Shown: positions 1 to 14,250, numbered from the stretch's first letter. The stretch is 64,000 nucleotides of DNA from Epiperipatus broadwayi (GCA_028023455.1 JAQFVV010000003.1:2770925-2834924), one strand, 5' to 3'. The notes: generated by a model not told the origin, from the letters alone. Translations and numbers: made by a program.

Positions 1-1125
1 ATATCACTATATAATATAATCAATGTTGTTGCATTTTGATACATATTATTCAGAATATGACAGTATTATGGGTCTATATATTGATGATCCTATGCTTTAA
101 TCATTATAGAAATGCTTCTAGTATCAAATGCTTTTTCATAATCTACATATTCAAAGTTTAATGGCAATTCATATTCTTTGGTTCTTTCTAAAATGTTCTC
201 TAATACTTAGATGTGACCCACTGTGCTAAAACCATTTTTAAACCCAGGTGATTAGTTTACTGTAGACAAATTGCAATTATCTTTGAAAAAAAATTATATA
301 AGACTAAAAAAAGACTAATTGGTCTGTATTTTTTATAATATTTGTTTATCATATTTTTTACATATTAACATTACTACTGAATTCTGCCAATCATCTACTA
401 CATCTGCATTTGCTTAGATATTTAATATATAACTTTGTCAAGGATTTTTCTAGACATTGAATATAACTCCATCATTACCTTGAATTTATCTTCTGTTCAT
501 AGATTTAATTGCATATCTCACTTCAAAAAATTGCAATGATTATAGTAGAAATTTTATTATCTTCCTATTGATTTCATTCAAATCAAAACCATCTTCAAAA
601 TCAATTAATAATTTTTAAATGCTTTGCAAGTTTTGATTTAAATTCAATGGAATGTTTCTGAAGATTAAGAATATCAACTTTAAATACTATTTTTCATAAC
701 AATTTTTGTCTCTCTAGTTTTGCACAAACATCTATCTTACAGCTTATCAATCGACAATTACATTCTGTATTGAATTTAATAAGAACATTGCAATTTTGAA
801 ATTGTATATTTTTTATTAATTAAAGTATAATCCAATTCTGCTGTATGTTCACTTGTATGCTTCCATGTACTTTCCAGTTAGCATTTTTTCTCAAAGAAAA
901 AGTTCATAATATATAGTTTTGCTTTTTCTGAAAACATTGCTCTCATATCTATCACCACAACCAAATTTACCCCCAGCACTTTCATCTTTTAATCATTTAC
1001 CAAATCTAGCAATAAAGACTCCCATGACAATTTTAAAATGTTGTTTAGTTTGATGAAAAGCCTTTTGGGCATATATTTAAAAATTCTCTATTTCTTTATC
1101 ACAATGAGAACTTGTTTTACATATT
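1..1125 (-). mobile_element. RTE-type non-LTR retrotransposon relic, copy A (cut by the window edge)
   Basis: Read on the minus strand this stretch is collinear with the better copy at 32.65-35.7 kb. It runs from the RT region near the left edge (matching about 33660-33900) to the endonuclease region near 1100 (matching about 35170). Shared blocks include the stretch that in copy B encodes the ALDHQGI region (about 60-130 here) and the one encoding the C-terminal endonuclease and LERQ segment (650-800). No long frame survives because stops and indels are frequent, so this is an old pseudogene. The 3' part of the element, including the FADD box and the tail, lies left of the window. The RTE assignment is by homology to copies B and C. 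The ends are estimates from where similarity fades. Confidence 0.8.
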
Positions 1126-1554
1126 ACAGGGGTATTTAATTAATTAATATGTATGTAGTATGTGTCAATGCTTAGATATGTATGTGTATAGGTAAGAAAA
1201 ATCAGACCTTTAATAATCCACTTCATGCAAATATCTGCAGTAGATCCTCACAAAGAAATAAGACAAGCATTATTATCAGGATTGACCAATAACTGAGACA
1301 TCTTTTTTACTAATGCACTAATAATTTTAAGTGCAGTTTGTTCGTTGTCAGTGTTCATTGAACAAATACAAATTTCCTGAAGATCTTTATTTTCCAACAA
1401 ATAAACAAGATACATCTATATTATTAATATTGGATGACTGCTTGATTTAGTCTTCGAACAGATATCTGAAAGAAAAATCATAAACCTGCTATATATATTG
1501 TAACAATGAGTATATATACACGGTACCTAAGTATGTGTCTATATATGAGTTACA
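1126..1554. other. AT-rich stretch without recognised features
   Basis: Between the RTE relic and the composite palindrome I see no coding frame or repeat boundary, apart from a TATATATATTGTAAC motif near 1490 that recurs at three other places in the window. Confidence 0.5.
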
Positions 1555-2395
1555 TGATATTATTAAATATATCAAATTTAAGCGTAAACAGATAATATTA
1601 TAATAACGTGAAAGCTAAACACCTTCAAACAGATACCCTTTAAACATGCTTATGTGACAGCCAATCAGATGGAATAATGACATCACATGGGACTCTAAAT
1701 TCTAAAACCCAAGCAGAACTATTAGAAAAAGATGGGACCCATCTTAATCTATGCCTCAATTTTATTTAAATAAGCCAGACTCAAGCATTTTGAACTAAGA
1801 GTGTGAAGCTTAAATACCTTCACATTTAATCCACTAAATATTATATATATAAATTATTTAAATAAAATTGAGGCATAGATTAAGATGGGTCCCATCTTTT
1901 TCTAATAGTTCTGGCTTGTGTTTTAGAATTTAGAGTCCCATGTGATGTCATTATTCCATCTGATTGGCTGTCATATAAGCATGTTTAAAGCGTATCTGTT
2001 TGAAGGTGTTTAGCTTTCACATTATTATAATATTATCTGTTTATGCTTAAATTTGATATATTTAGATTTATTAATATTATTTCATTAGATTTAAGAATAT
2101 TGCTTCATTGTAAATCGGATGATTTTGCGTTGTTAATTTATATATATAATATTTAGTGGATTAAATGTGAAGGTATTTAAGCTTCACACTCTTAGTTCAA
2201 AATGCTTGAGTCTGGCTTATTTAAATAAAGTTGAGGCATAGATTAAGATGGGTCCCATCTTTTTCTAATAGTTCTGGCTTGTGTTTTAAAATTTAGAGTC
2301 CCATGTGATGTCATTATTCCATCTGATTGGCTGTCACGTAAGCATGTTTAAAGCGTATCTGTTTGAAGGTGTTTAGCTTTCATGTTATTATGATA
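1555..2395. repeat. Composite palindrome of three copies of one hairpin-forming repeat
   Basis: One unit of about 250 bp occurs three times: inverted and complete at 1610-1855, forward and truncated at 1857-2100, and forward and complete at about 2135-2382. The left unit can pair with either forward unit. The inverted and middle copies share a further extension (about 1555-1609 against 2021-2080). The unit runs from an AT-rich end beside TAGTGGATTAAATGTGAAGG to a GAAGGTGTTTAGCTTTCA end, and contains a small palindrome around GTGAAG...CTTCAC and a conserved CCATCTGATTGGCTGTCA block. There is no coding potential. It looks like a nonautonomous foldback or MITE family with nested or duplicated copies. 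Confidence 0.8.
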
Positions 2396-3934
2396 TTATT
2401 AATAAAATAGAAAAATTATTTCAATATTTTATTGTTCAGAAAAAACTTGAAATAAAAAGAAAGTAAAAATCTTGGGGATTAAGTTAAAATACCAATTATA
2501 ACTTATCTTTCGTTTCTTTTGTGTATTAAAATTTAACAAATAATTGAAAACAAAATTGTGCAACATGTAATCGGTTTTGGGGCATAAATTACAGACTGAT
2601 TAATTAACAATAATTAAACAATTTATGTGTAATCAAAAATACAAAATAAAAAAATAAAAAATTGTAACTAATTAAAAAAATAAAAATCAAATGAATTGAT
2701 ATCATAGGTAAGAATTTGAGCAATGAGTGGAGTCTGAGAGTATAAAAACTGCATATGCTTATTGTCAAAAAAAGAAAGTAAAAAAGAAGAACAGCAGAAC
2801 AAGCAAAAAGAAAAAGGAGAAAGCCAGTTAGTTTGTCCAGAATAGTTGACCAAAGAATCTATAAACCAGCTAAAAATGACTGAGTCCAGCAAGATGAAGC
2901 AGTCTTCATATGGTCATGCTGAGAGAAAAATACATTGTTAAACCAAAGCTGATTGTTTGTTTGTTTGTTTTCCATCACCCATCTCCTTAACACCAATATC
3001 CAGATGCAAGAATATATCTCTGACTTGCCTTTGCCAATGTTTTTACCTGCTATGAACTAAATATATGGAACCAGACCTTGCAGTTGTACACTGAGCCAGG
3101 AGGAAGCATCCAGATATTAATAAACCCACTAGGAATCTGATAGGATCAGAAGACAGGGGTGCTCACCCAGATACTGCATTAAGAAACATAAGTAAATATG
3201 CATAGGTATCATTAATAGAACTTCTTTTATTTCAAGTGTGAACTTTTAAATTTTGTTCTAGATAGAACTTTCAAATATCATTGCTAATGTTAACTTTTAA
3301 CTATATGTAAATAAGCATAATTGTCAAAGTATTGTAGTTTAATAAGTGTTCATATTTGTGTTTTAAAATGTTAGCTATTTCTTATATGTTTTTTTTTAAT
3401 CTTTTAATAAATATATGTAAATTATTGATGTGGTTTAAGTTTCTCTCTCTCAATTACTGATGGGTAAATAAATAATCTTATTTAGATGGTTTGTGTTGTG
3501 CCAATGTCATGTTTTAATAGTTAGTCAATGGTCAAGTGCTTGAAGCATATTGTCATCTCATCAGGTCCAGTCTAAGGCTGGATGGTGTCTGTAGGGTTAA
3601 AACCCATTATAAATATTGCCATGAGATGTGTGACACTTCTTGCAGTCATGGAGATTGTGTCTCAGTCTGGAAAGGTGGCTGCAGTTTGTATATTTTTTAT
3701 TAAATCTCTGTCAGATGGAGGTATGATTAATATATAAGTATTGATAATATTTACTGTTCTGCTTGAATAACAGGGTCTCAAAATAAAATATTAAAGATTA
3801 ATATGAACTAATAACTAAAATAAGTATAATAGCCATAAAATAAATTATAAAGGAGGGTGAATCCTGTTACTATATATATATATATAGCTGGTTTCATTTA
3901 AAAGCAACTGTTTAATTGGGTTTTAACATAATTT
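2396..3934. other. AT-rich stretch without recognised features
   Basis: I see no supported gene. There are short (GTTT)n-like and (TA)n pieces near 2956 and 3873. The 74-codon minus-strand frame at 2668-2892 has biased, low-complexity composition and no recognisable domain. Confidence 0.5.
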
Positions 3935-3954
3935 TCAATTTATATTTTTAATAT

Positions 3955-4255
3955 TATATGAACGGACCAGCCCTTCAAGCAGAGGAGAGAATACCATCAA
4001 TAACAGAGCTATCAATGATACCCACAGTCAGACCAAGCTATGCCAAGCATAACACGATCACATTTCCAGATCGTGACCCACCTTGACTGCTAGATTCAAA
4101 CCCCTACCATCCAAAGCATTTTATTTGTTTAAGATAAACCTCAGGTGCCAGCTAATTACATGAAGTAATTAACATGCCTGAATGGTAGGCCCATAATCCA
4201 GTGCTTGAAATATCCCATGACTAACTCACACTCCATCTCAGGAATCAACATATTT
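3955..4255. repeat. Relatively GC-rich block, possible old repeat copy
   Basis: This 300-bp block is visibly less AT-rich than its flanks. On the minus strand it contains GGGGTTTGAATCTAGC, which resembles a pol III B box. I could not find an A box at the right spacing or a second copy in the window, so a tRNA-derived SINE is only one possibility. Confidence 0.25.
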
Positions 4256-5425
4256 ACTTAATACATAAAATAACTTCACAGTAATTTACCGGTGAGGCAG
4301 TGACAAGACAGAAAAAATAGATAAAATAACAAATAAGGCAAACATTAATATTTAATTAAACACACACATATCTAATATAACATAATAATATTGAAATTTA
4401 CATATAAAAAACACATAAATAATTACTCAGGCTAAATTATGATAGTCCTTCATTAATTAAAGTTCATTCATTTAAATATAAAGTGCCTATAGACAGTGAT
4501 CAAAATATATTTAGTTATTTAAAGTATCTTTACCTAGGTTTTCATTTGTGTGTATTTTCCAATGGGTTGGCCTTTTTGTTTCTCCATTGATGGCTTCATG
4601 ACTAGTTTCCATTTTGTAACTCAGCATGAGGAAGAGAGAGAGAGAGAAAGAGAAAATAGCAGTAACATTTATTTTATGATTTTGTATCAGTTTCCAGCAT
4701 TTGTTTCAGGAAGAATAGTTGACTTGTGGGGATTTGAGGCATGATGCCCTGTTGGATGCATTTATGGCTTATATGGCTTTTCCATTAATGTTGACCACAG
4801 CAGCAATTGATTGGCTTACTACTGTGTTTCGGATATCTGGATCTCTGGTTTTTGGATTCTGCATCTGTCTGAACTGATGAATAATCTAGCTCTGACTGTA
4901 TATCACAAGCTAGACTATATCACAAACCAGACTATTTAATAATAGAGAGAGCAACTTTATGTACTTTTTTCTCTCCTATAGTTTTAATTTCTTATCGTTA
5001 TTTTTTAATTTAGATACATTTCTGGTTATTTTAGTCTTTTGCTCAGATTCATCTAGCAATCTCAATAAGACACTTTACAGTTTTTTAATTAATTCAACTA
5101 TTAATTTTAATTTTGTTATCAATCTGAAATCTTATAATTACATAATGAAAGTTTTACAATTATTTTATTTTTATTAATTTTTAATCTGATTTCACATTTA
5201 CTTATTTTATATGTCATAAAAGTTTTCTTTACAAAGAGAGAGAGAAAAAAGTTTTTAATCTATTTTTTAATTCTATTTAAAAGTTGTCCCCCCTCCTGCC
5301 AAGAAGTTTTATTCTAAAGAAAAATATGATGCAGTACTTTTAATTTTAATTTCATTTTTAAAAATCTTAAAACTAATCATAATTTTTTTTTTTAAATTAT
5401 GAAACATGTAATGCTGAATAGCGGT

Positions 5426-5466
<41 letters not shown>

Positions 5467-8400
5467 ACTTAAAAGGTGATCATCCATCACAGCCCCAAAA
5501 AGTTGGAGTAGCAAATTATAATCTAACCAAAAGATCCATCCATCAATCCCTTGTAAAAACCTTAAAATAAAAAAGCACACTCTTGTTGCCCCAGTTGAGG
5601 CAGAGTACATCTACACTAACTCTTCAATTTTCAATTAATAACAAATAAAATTATAAATGTTTAATAAACTAATTTCTCAAGATTTTATAATAATCTGCTG
5701 CTCTTAAATTCTTGTTTCTTTTAATAATAAAGTCTCTACAATTAATGTTTCTTATTTCAAAACTTTAACTTAGAATATGTGTTAATATTATAGCTAGCAA
5801 AATTAAATAAAATGGTTAAATAATAATTTTATGTTGGGGTTAAATTAATAAATGCATGATTATAAAATATATTTATGCATTCTCAGATACAATAGTGTGA
5901 AAGGATTTTTATGTACACTACCTTATCCAATAATGTTTCAGTTACAGGTAGCATTACTACAACAATGACGTATTTGATCCAGCTGAGTTTTTTACAAGCA
6001 AATTTATATTTCAAATATGACCTTTAATAGAATAAATGTAAATGAAATGATGATGTTTATTAAAAAGTATGATAAAGAGAAATATTAAAAATAACAATTA
6101 TTTTATTGCATAATATCAAAATCAATAACAAACAAGTAATACCAATAATAAAAATTATATAATGCATTTTAATAAAATAATATTGTCTATTTCCTAATTA
6201 ATTTGAACTCTGGATCTGTCAGTCAGTATTTTTATCATATTGTGGTGTGAAGACAGTCACATATAAAAGGAATAGGTTGTATCAAGATTTCATAAAATAA
6301 TCCTCAATTTAATACTAAAGAATAGAGATTATTATAACAATACAAGTTAAATGTCTTATGAACTTTCTTAATTAGTTTATTGTACCAACCAATCAGTTAT
6401 TTATAATCCTCATTTACCAATAATGAAAAAAATTTTACTCTATTAAAATAAGCAAATATAAAATCACTGCTTTGCAGACCTAAGTAATAATTTACCACAA
6501 TTTTTATATTTTTGCCTTTAGATCCCTTTCTGGATTCGATTTCAGCCTTTACTTTTAAGAAGGTGTTACTTCATCAACACAAAGTACAATTAAATCATTA
6601 GATTGCCAATTATATACAACATAATAGTAAAATTAATATTAGCAAATTTGTGTGATAGATAAAATATTCCTTATAGATTCTCATGCCGACACAAAGATAA
6701 CTCCATTTAATTTGAGGTTAAAAAAAATTAAGAACTCATAGGAATCCAAATATTGGCAAGAACCAACATTTGTACAAACCAAATCCTGAAGTATATTATA
6801 TTTAATCCCATTCAATCTTAACACTAAGTATAATATTAAAGAAAATATTACCTTTTACTTGTATACTGAAATATCTGAGACAAATTTTATTTACATTTTT
6901 ATAAAAAAACACTATAACATGACTGAACTAATAATGTAGAAAATATATCAAATAATCCATTTGATTTATGATGCAGTTTATTTCAATTAATATATTATCC
7001 ATTTTAAAATAGCATTAAATATCAAATTTCACTTGATGTGATCGTTAATCCAAAATAAATCTATTTTATAATCGCTGATGAACCAGTAATCCATTATATT
7101 TTTATTTATTTGGAAGAATCCATAATTTATAAGTAGCATTCAAAATATTTCTTTATAATTCATTATCCTTTTAAGTATTATTTACATATTATGCAATGGA
7201 TAATCCTTCATGCAAGTATTTCAAATATTGGAAAACACATTAGTAGTTTTGTCGTAAATACTGGCAGTTTAATTCCTTAAACACATTTTATTTTTATCCA
7301 AAAATTTTGACGTTCATCACTTTTTTAATTCCAGGTATAAGATTAATCCCTTCATTTTTTGATCTTTAATCCTTTAAAGTTAACAATGATAATTGTGTCA
7401 TAAAAGTAAAGTTTATTATCCAAGCAAGAGGATTTTTTTATCATTTTCTAGATCAAAATCCATTTCATTAATAAGTTTATATAAAGCATATTTAATTTCA
7501 AAAAATATTATTTAAAATTAAGTTTTCTTTTATAACTGAAGTTGAAATCAAATTTATCTTCTTGAGACAAAAAAAAATTCTTTCATGAAGTGAATAGATC
7601 AAACATTTTTAGGTACCCATTTTTATAGTATCTTATAAGAAAATATGATCAGCAAACTTGTTCAAAATTTAGAAATACAATTCTAAAATTTATCAAATAT
7701 TACTAATTAATATTCCATTAAAGAAAGTCCAGCAATTTATTAATAAATGGTAAAGCAATTCCATCAGTCAATTTGTCTATTGATTTCTTGAAAGAAATAT
7801 TTTATAAATTGAATCAATGGTGATTTCTGGTTATTCTGTTGTGGTTTATCTTTCCTCCAGAACAATGTAAAGAAGTCAGATGCCAAACAAAAGGTACCTG
7901 CCCAGATTAGTCACTCAGTCTGCCATTATATAGTTGAAGAACAAAATGGCTATTTAAAATTTAGGATTGATTGAAGTCCAATTAGCAATGAAAATTTTTC
8001 CAGACTGTCTGATTTTCCCATGATTTCTTTATTATACTGATGATCATATGATATCTAGGTTATATAATATTCTCCATCATGTATTGAGGTTTGTGGGTTT
8101 TTCCATAAAGGTTGCCATACTTTCTGTCATACAAAATATTAAAGTTAAGATTCTTAAAATAAAATTAGTAAAAATTTTAATTTCCCGATTTCAAGACAAA
8201 ACAAGTTTCAATATTTTTCTATAAAAAAATTAAATGAATCAGAAAAATTCAAAATCTCTCAGATATTTATTCTCACATTTAAAATTGATCTTTAATAAAT
8301 AATTTATCACTTAAATATATTTTTAATAAATCAAAATCAATCTTTGTTAAATAAAATCTAAATTGGTTAGTTTTTATTATACTTAAATATGTAAGCATCT

Positions 8401-8827
8401 ACACAGACACGCATGCACATAACATATAAAAATGTAATAACCGTTGATTTCATATATAATTGAAATACAATGTATCCTATAATCCTATTCTTTATTTTTA
8501 TTTCTGAATTATTATTCTATTTCTTAATAAAATATAGCAATGCAAGCATATATATATATTCTCTTTATACAAAATTTAGAAGTTTATCTTAAAAATCAGG
8601 TTATAAAACCATTAAAAAATACTTTATACTACTATAGGTCTTATAAATATTGATATGAGAGACTATGGAAATATAATAATGATTATATTTTATTTTATTT
8701 AATCAAATGAAAGTAATAAATACATTCACTTAACTATAAAAAGCAAATTAATCAAACTAATTAGTCTATAAAAATTTTATAATCCAAAAAGCCAAAATAG
8801 CCAATTTACAATATAACTGTAATGTTT

Positions 8828-8828
<1 letters not shown>
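4256..8828. other. AT-rich stretch, only microsatellites
   Basis: I see no gene or element boundary. A short GA-rich tract lies at 4628-4655 and a (TA)n tract at 5428-5462. Short frames at 4550, 4959 and 5392 either overlap these tracts or are hydrophobic AT-rich translations without domains. Confidence 0.5.
5428..5462. repeat. (TA)n microsatellite
   Basis: An uninterrupted alternating AT run of about 35 bp. Confidence 0.95.

Positions 8829-8920
<92 letters not shown>
8829..8920. repeat. (TA)n microsatellite, about 92 bp
   Basis: An uninterrupted alternating AT tract. The open frames reading through it in both directions, giving Tyr-Ile repeats, are artefacts of the repeat and are not proteins. 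Confidence 0.97.
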
Positions 8921-8922
<2 letters not shown>

Positions 8923-9151
8923 CAAAACTACCCCAAATCCAGACCAGCATAAAAATAATATTAAAACACAACCTAAGGTTTTACTGCTACAAGCAGACTT
9001 CTCAAGTGTAAAGAACTACAAACACTACACAATATATATAATATTAAAAACTACCCACAAATCCATTCACTTCCCATCCACCCTTAATATTAAAAGAACC
9101 CTTAAATAAGTTAATTGCTTCAGAATAATAAATTTTCAATAATAAAGACTG

Positions 9152-9245
9152 TTTAATTCTTCTTTTGATTTCATTTCTCTCAAAGAAGACAACCTTAGCT
9201 AAAGTTGTCTTCTTTGAGAGAAATGAAATCAAAAGAAGAATTAAA
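9152..9245. repeat. Perfect 42-bp inverted repeat with a 10-bp spacer
   Basis: Positions 9152-9193 are exactly complementary to 9204-9245, and the spacer CTTAGCTAAA is itself almost palindromic. Arms this perfect in otherwise decayed DNA point to recent origin or recent homogenisation. It could be a very short MITE, a small foldback element or an inverted duplication. The arms are longer and better paired than is usual for an animal pre-microRNA. Confidence 0.9.
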
Positions 9246-9889
9246 GAGTTTCATTATAAGTTTAAATGGTGGAAAAAAAATTTCCTAATGCAAAATTTTA
9301 AACTATTTTAAATATTAAAATTATCACATTGAATTTTTAAACAGTCATATTGTGGAATATGAAATTGTCTTAAGAAGTATATTGCAGATACAAGGAAGTT
9401 TTTGCATTCATTTTGTTTCAAAATAATTGAAAGGCTTTAATGCACTGGCACTGATAAAAAGTTCAAATGCTAGAAGCATTGGAACAAAAATTAATTCAAA
9501 GACCTTATGTTCCAGCAACTGACTCTTAACCTCTTCACTACAACATGCAGGGTATTAAAAAAATTCTGATTGTTCCTCTGATGATGATTCTATTATTAGA
9601 AACTTGGGTAAAAAAAGCTTATGACATTTTCTATTGGTATAATAATAAATTGAATTTGAAAGTCACTGATTGATGGATTTGAAGTACAAAGAAATTGCTG
9701 GTTAGATCTTTTTTGAGATAAAAAACATATAAATGTAAAAAAGAATACCATAATCCTATTAAATCACTTGATGACCCTCTTTTGTATAATAATGATGATA
9801 TTTCAAATAATATAAAGAAATTAATCTTATATCTTCTCCTTTACTTTTTTTGCATTTCTCTTCATATATTCATGTATATTTAAAAAAAA

Positions 9890-10239
<350 letters not shown>

Positions 10240-13200
10240 AAAAAATTAATATAAAAAAATATTTGAATTATCTTTTGAATAATAATATAAGAATTCAGAA
10301 GACAGCTTTTAAGAATACATTTATTCTTCTACCTATTCATTTAGATTTGAATTAAAATATCCAGGTTAATAAAGTTAAAATAACTATTTATAATGTGTAA
10401 AACAGAAGATTTTTTAGTTCTAATAGGAGATTTGGATAACTTTTTAATATTTAGTGGTGATAAATCAGCTTTAAAACTTGAACTGTCAAATTGTGCCATC
10501 TAATATTAAATAATGCTTCCATTGTTATAATTTATAAAAATAAAATTTTAAAAATATACATTAATTATAATGAAATATCATTGATATCTACTACAGAAAA
10601 AGTACTTTCGAAGAATGCTGCCAGACAAATATAAATAGTTATCAGAAACTTAGTGGAGTTTCACTTAATCAAGAAACACTGCAACATAATTTTTTGTTGC
10701 CAGAAAAGTGCAAAAAAAACTATCATGACCAAAGATATAATTTATATATTGCTTTTATGATTTAGTCAAGGCAATTGAATAAAAAAATTAAGAAGATTTA
10801 TGCTATTACATGCAATTAGCTTGTCATTAAAGTTTGTTCTTGTTATAGAAAAAGAATAAATCAAAGCATTATTAGCATTGATAAAAAATCCAAAGCATTG
10901 GTATTAAATAGCCATGTCTACTAATTCCAGTTTTGTTTTCTATTTTTATATAAACAAAACACTTATTTATAAGTAAGTTTTATATAAATGATTTTTTGAA
11001 ACTGACTAATAATAATAAAAATTTTATTTAAAAAAATTAAAAGCATATCATCTTCTTAGATAAGAAATTTAAATTTTTTGGAAAATGTGCTATTCTTGAC
11101 ATTTCATTATCCTCATCAAACAGCAATTAAGCAACCCAGTGAGTACAATCATGCTTATGATTTCTCTGTAATGCAATATAAGAGCGATCAATGCTCTATG
11201 ATTTAGTATGTAAACTATCTATATATCCTGTATAGTGACTTGTGTTGATGATGATTCAATTGTTATTATTAATACTATTAATCATCAACATCTCTTAATT
11301 ATTATATGAATATCATAACTTCTGAATAATCTATCATCTGTTAAATTTTTCAGACTGCTCAAAGATACAATTACTAGCCCATCCACCTCATTTCTGGGCA
11401 CCTATTTTTTCTTTCATCACTGACTTTTCTGAGCATTATAATTTTTAAATGAATTAGATCATATATTGTAATTAAAATTAAATCATATTAATATGGTGAC
11501 TTGTTCTTTAAGTGAGAGTTCGAATCTAATCTGACTAAGTATCCACTTGAACATGGACTTTGCTGTCCCTTGATATTCTCCAAACATCTTTGTCTCTACT
11601 ACAGTTCAAAATCATTATTAATTTTTTCTATTATTTTTTAGAGATTAACTTTTACATATATGGAATCATAAAAAAAGTCTTGGATTAAACAAATCTGATT
11701 TTGTTTTTAAGGGCATACTTCTATATTTGAATACACTTTCCAATTTTTTTGCTACTATTTCATACTATGTTAACCTATGATAAACTTATTGACCAAATAA
11801 TTCTTTAATTATTGACAATCACTTAAACTTTTATTACCATTTTTGAATTAATCTACTAATTCTGTCATCCTTACATTTATTTTTTATTTATATTTTACTA
11901 AAATCCCAATTTTTCACTTTATTTTTTCAACTTCTCCATGATAGATGGTTCCAGTATACTAAAAATTATTAGTGTTTCTTTCACATTCATTTTTATTTAA
12001 TTAATTCATATAGTTGTAGCTCCTAATCTTCTACATAGATTACTCACAAGAACAGTACAATGTTTTGGTATATCTACTTTCCAAAAATATACTTTAATTT
12101 ATTATAATCAAATGATTAAATGTTTCTCAATAAAATATAGAGAGAGTTCTTTCAATTATCTAACCTACATGTATTTGTAGGTTTTTAAAAATCATTTTAT
12201 TTGTACATTTGATAGTTCTTCTTTATTACTTTATAATTTCCAAAACAATTGGATTTGCATGTAAATAAAAACATACAGTTTTCACATTCTGACAAAGCTC
12301 TCTTTTGGTATAGGAATAAAAACTAATGTTTTCTAATCTGGAGGGTATTGTGTAGCTTTTCAAATTAATGGGTACAATATAGTCAATACTTCTATTGATT
12401 GCATTCTAATTTAAAATTTTTCTCTTTCAAAAACAAATTTATTGCACATTTAGACCAAAAAAATACAGACTGAACAGTATAAAACAAGCAAGGAAAAAAA
12501 AGATATATTTGAGTTGATATTTGCACAAGAAACATTTGTGACTTGTTTGTTGTTTCAAAAATAAATCATAGAAACATAAGTTCTCTGAAGTTCATTATCT
12601 TTGTCCCCCAGTTCCAACATCTATTTGTGGTAAATGCAACAGGGAAGATTAAAATAAGATGCTGTTAATAGGTAATATTAGTATTCATATTTCAGTTTTA
12701 TGAAATGATGTAAGATATATTTTGTTGGATTTGATTGGCATTGTATCTTATTTAGATGATTTTTAACTTGAAGTCAAATTTTTGAAACAAAAGTTTTATT
12801 GCTTTTGATTTTTGGCAGAAATCTTAAGATAATCTGATCTTAAATTTTATTGTTGAAATTTTTTCAGTAAATGTATTTCTCAAAGAGATCTTAGTTTATA
12901 ATTTTGAGAAATTGATCTTCTGTATATTACTTCCATTTTCATTTTGATATTGTTGTTGTATCTAAAATTTGTTATTTGAAATTTTTCAGTATATCTTCTG
13001 GTGATTGAAACTTCTCACAAATTTCTGAAAGATAACTCGTTTGTCAATGTTTGTTCCCATTTTCAGTGATATAACATTGTTTTTTATCTTACTTGAACAC
13101 TTTTTGTAAGTTCCTATTCAATTCCCAAATTTTTTTATCCTTTTTAACTTTGGCTTCTCTTTTCTTTATCATTATTACTGTAACTTCTGATATTTTTTTT

Positions 13201-13387
13201 GTATTGTTTTTTCAATCTTATGTAAATATTTCTCAGATTTATTTTTAATCACTTTTTCACTCTCATTCATGATTGGCAGTTTTTTTTTTATTTCACTCAA
13301 AATTTATTTATGATGATTTATAATTTGTACTACAATCTATTTTCTACTGATTATTAATAATTTTTATTAGTTGTTTATTAGACTAGA
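10240..13387. other. AT-rich stretch without supported features
   Basis: I see no supported gene. The minus strand at about 11.4-12.35 kb translates to short runs such as FIPIPK near 12.31 kb that faintly recall a LINE open reading frame. Stops are too frequent and no RT or endonuclease motif is clear, so no element is called. Confidence 0.4.
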
Positions 13388-13697
13388 GATTATCCAGTAC
13401 TGAATAATATTTCTGTAGTGTAATTTTCACTACATCACTCTCACACAAGGTAGGGACTGATTTCTATTCACTTTTAACAGCTTGTGAAAGGGATATAATA
13501 TAAACATATGGCTAAAGATGTATGAAATTGATGTATAATCTCCAAGATGTGCATTTCATGCTGAACCAGTATTCATCAATGTACCCAGACCACTATCTCT
13601 TAAGCATATCTTTATCATTGTTCAATATACTTGTGTGAGAGTGATATAGTGAAAATTACACTACAGAAATATTATTCATTATTGGATACTACTAATC
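13388..13697. mobile_element. MITE with about 62-bp terminal inverted repeats
   Basis: The left arm 13388-13449 is the near-exact inverse of 13630-13697, which has a small insertion near its outer end. The 180-bp core carries a block, around GCATTTCATGCTGAACCAG, that matches the arms of the foldback family at 16.5, 59.6 and 63.7 kb, so the core is related to that family. It has no coding potential. Confidence 0.8.
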
Positions 13698-13981
13698 ATA
13701 TTTTTTTTGGTATTAAAAGTGAAGTCTTTCATCATTAGGTATCAAAATGCAATCAACTGACGATATCTTTATAGTATCCACATTTGGCTGTTTTGAAAAG
13801 ATATTGCCAATTTTTAAAAAAAAATCATTTCTGGTTTCAAATCCATAATTATTAATACTATTTCTTTCTATTTTTAACTTTGATGTTCTAATCACCAATC
13901 AATCACTAAAAGTATATCTTTTTTTAAAATTTTATCAGTTTCTATATGATCCTATTGTAACATTTTTTAACTCTGTATAAT

Positions 13982-14095
13982 TTAGTGCAATAATAGACTG
14001 GCAAATTCTGGAACTTAAGGTCCCAAAATATTGGCTCCAGATTTGCCACTTCTGGTGCTCAAACTTTTTATAAATTCTTGAGGAATATTTTTATA
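13982..14095 (+). mobile_element. tRNA-like SINE, family S2, copy 1
   Basis: It starts TTAGTGCAATAATAGACTGG, which resembles a pol III A box. It continues through a degenerate B-box-like TTGGCTCCAGATTTGCC and ends with GCTCAAACTTTTTATAAA. The same order of blocks occurs at 14.25, 48.56 and 50.61 kb. A tRNA-related SINE is the best reading, but the source tRNA cannot be told. Confidence 0.6.
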
Positions 14096-14250
14096 TTTTA
14101 AAATATTTTGTTCAATTGCTTGAGTTTTGGATATAATCTGCATTATAGTAATAAAATAGATTCACAAAATTTCATCTTGAAATATTTATCTTCAAAATGA
14201 AAGTCATATTATTATATTTGGCATAAATAGCAGGCAGCATTGCTGCTGTG

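Noticed and set aside
11400-12350. Another LINE relic on the minus strand
   Set aside because: Only isolated fragments such as FIPIPK are seen. There is no RT motif B or catalytic box, and stops are dense.
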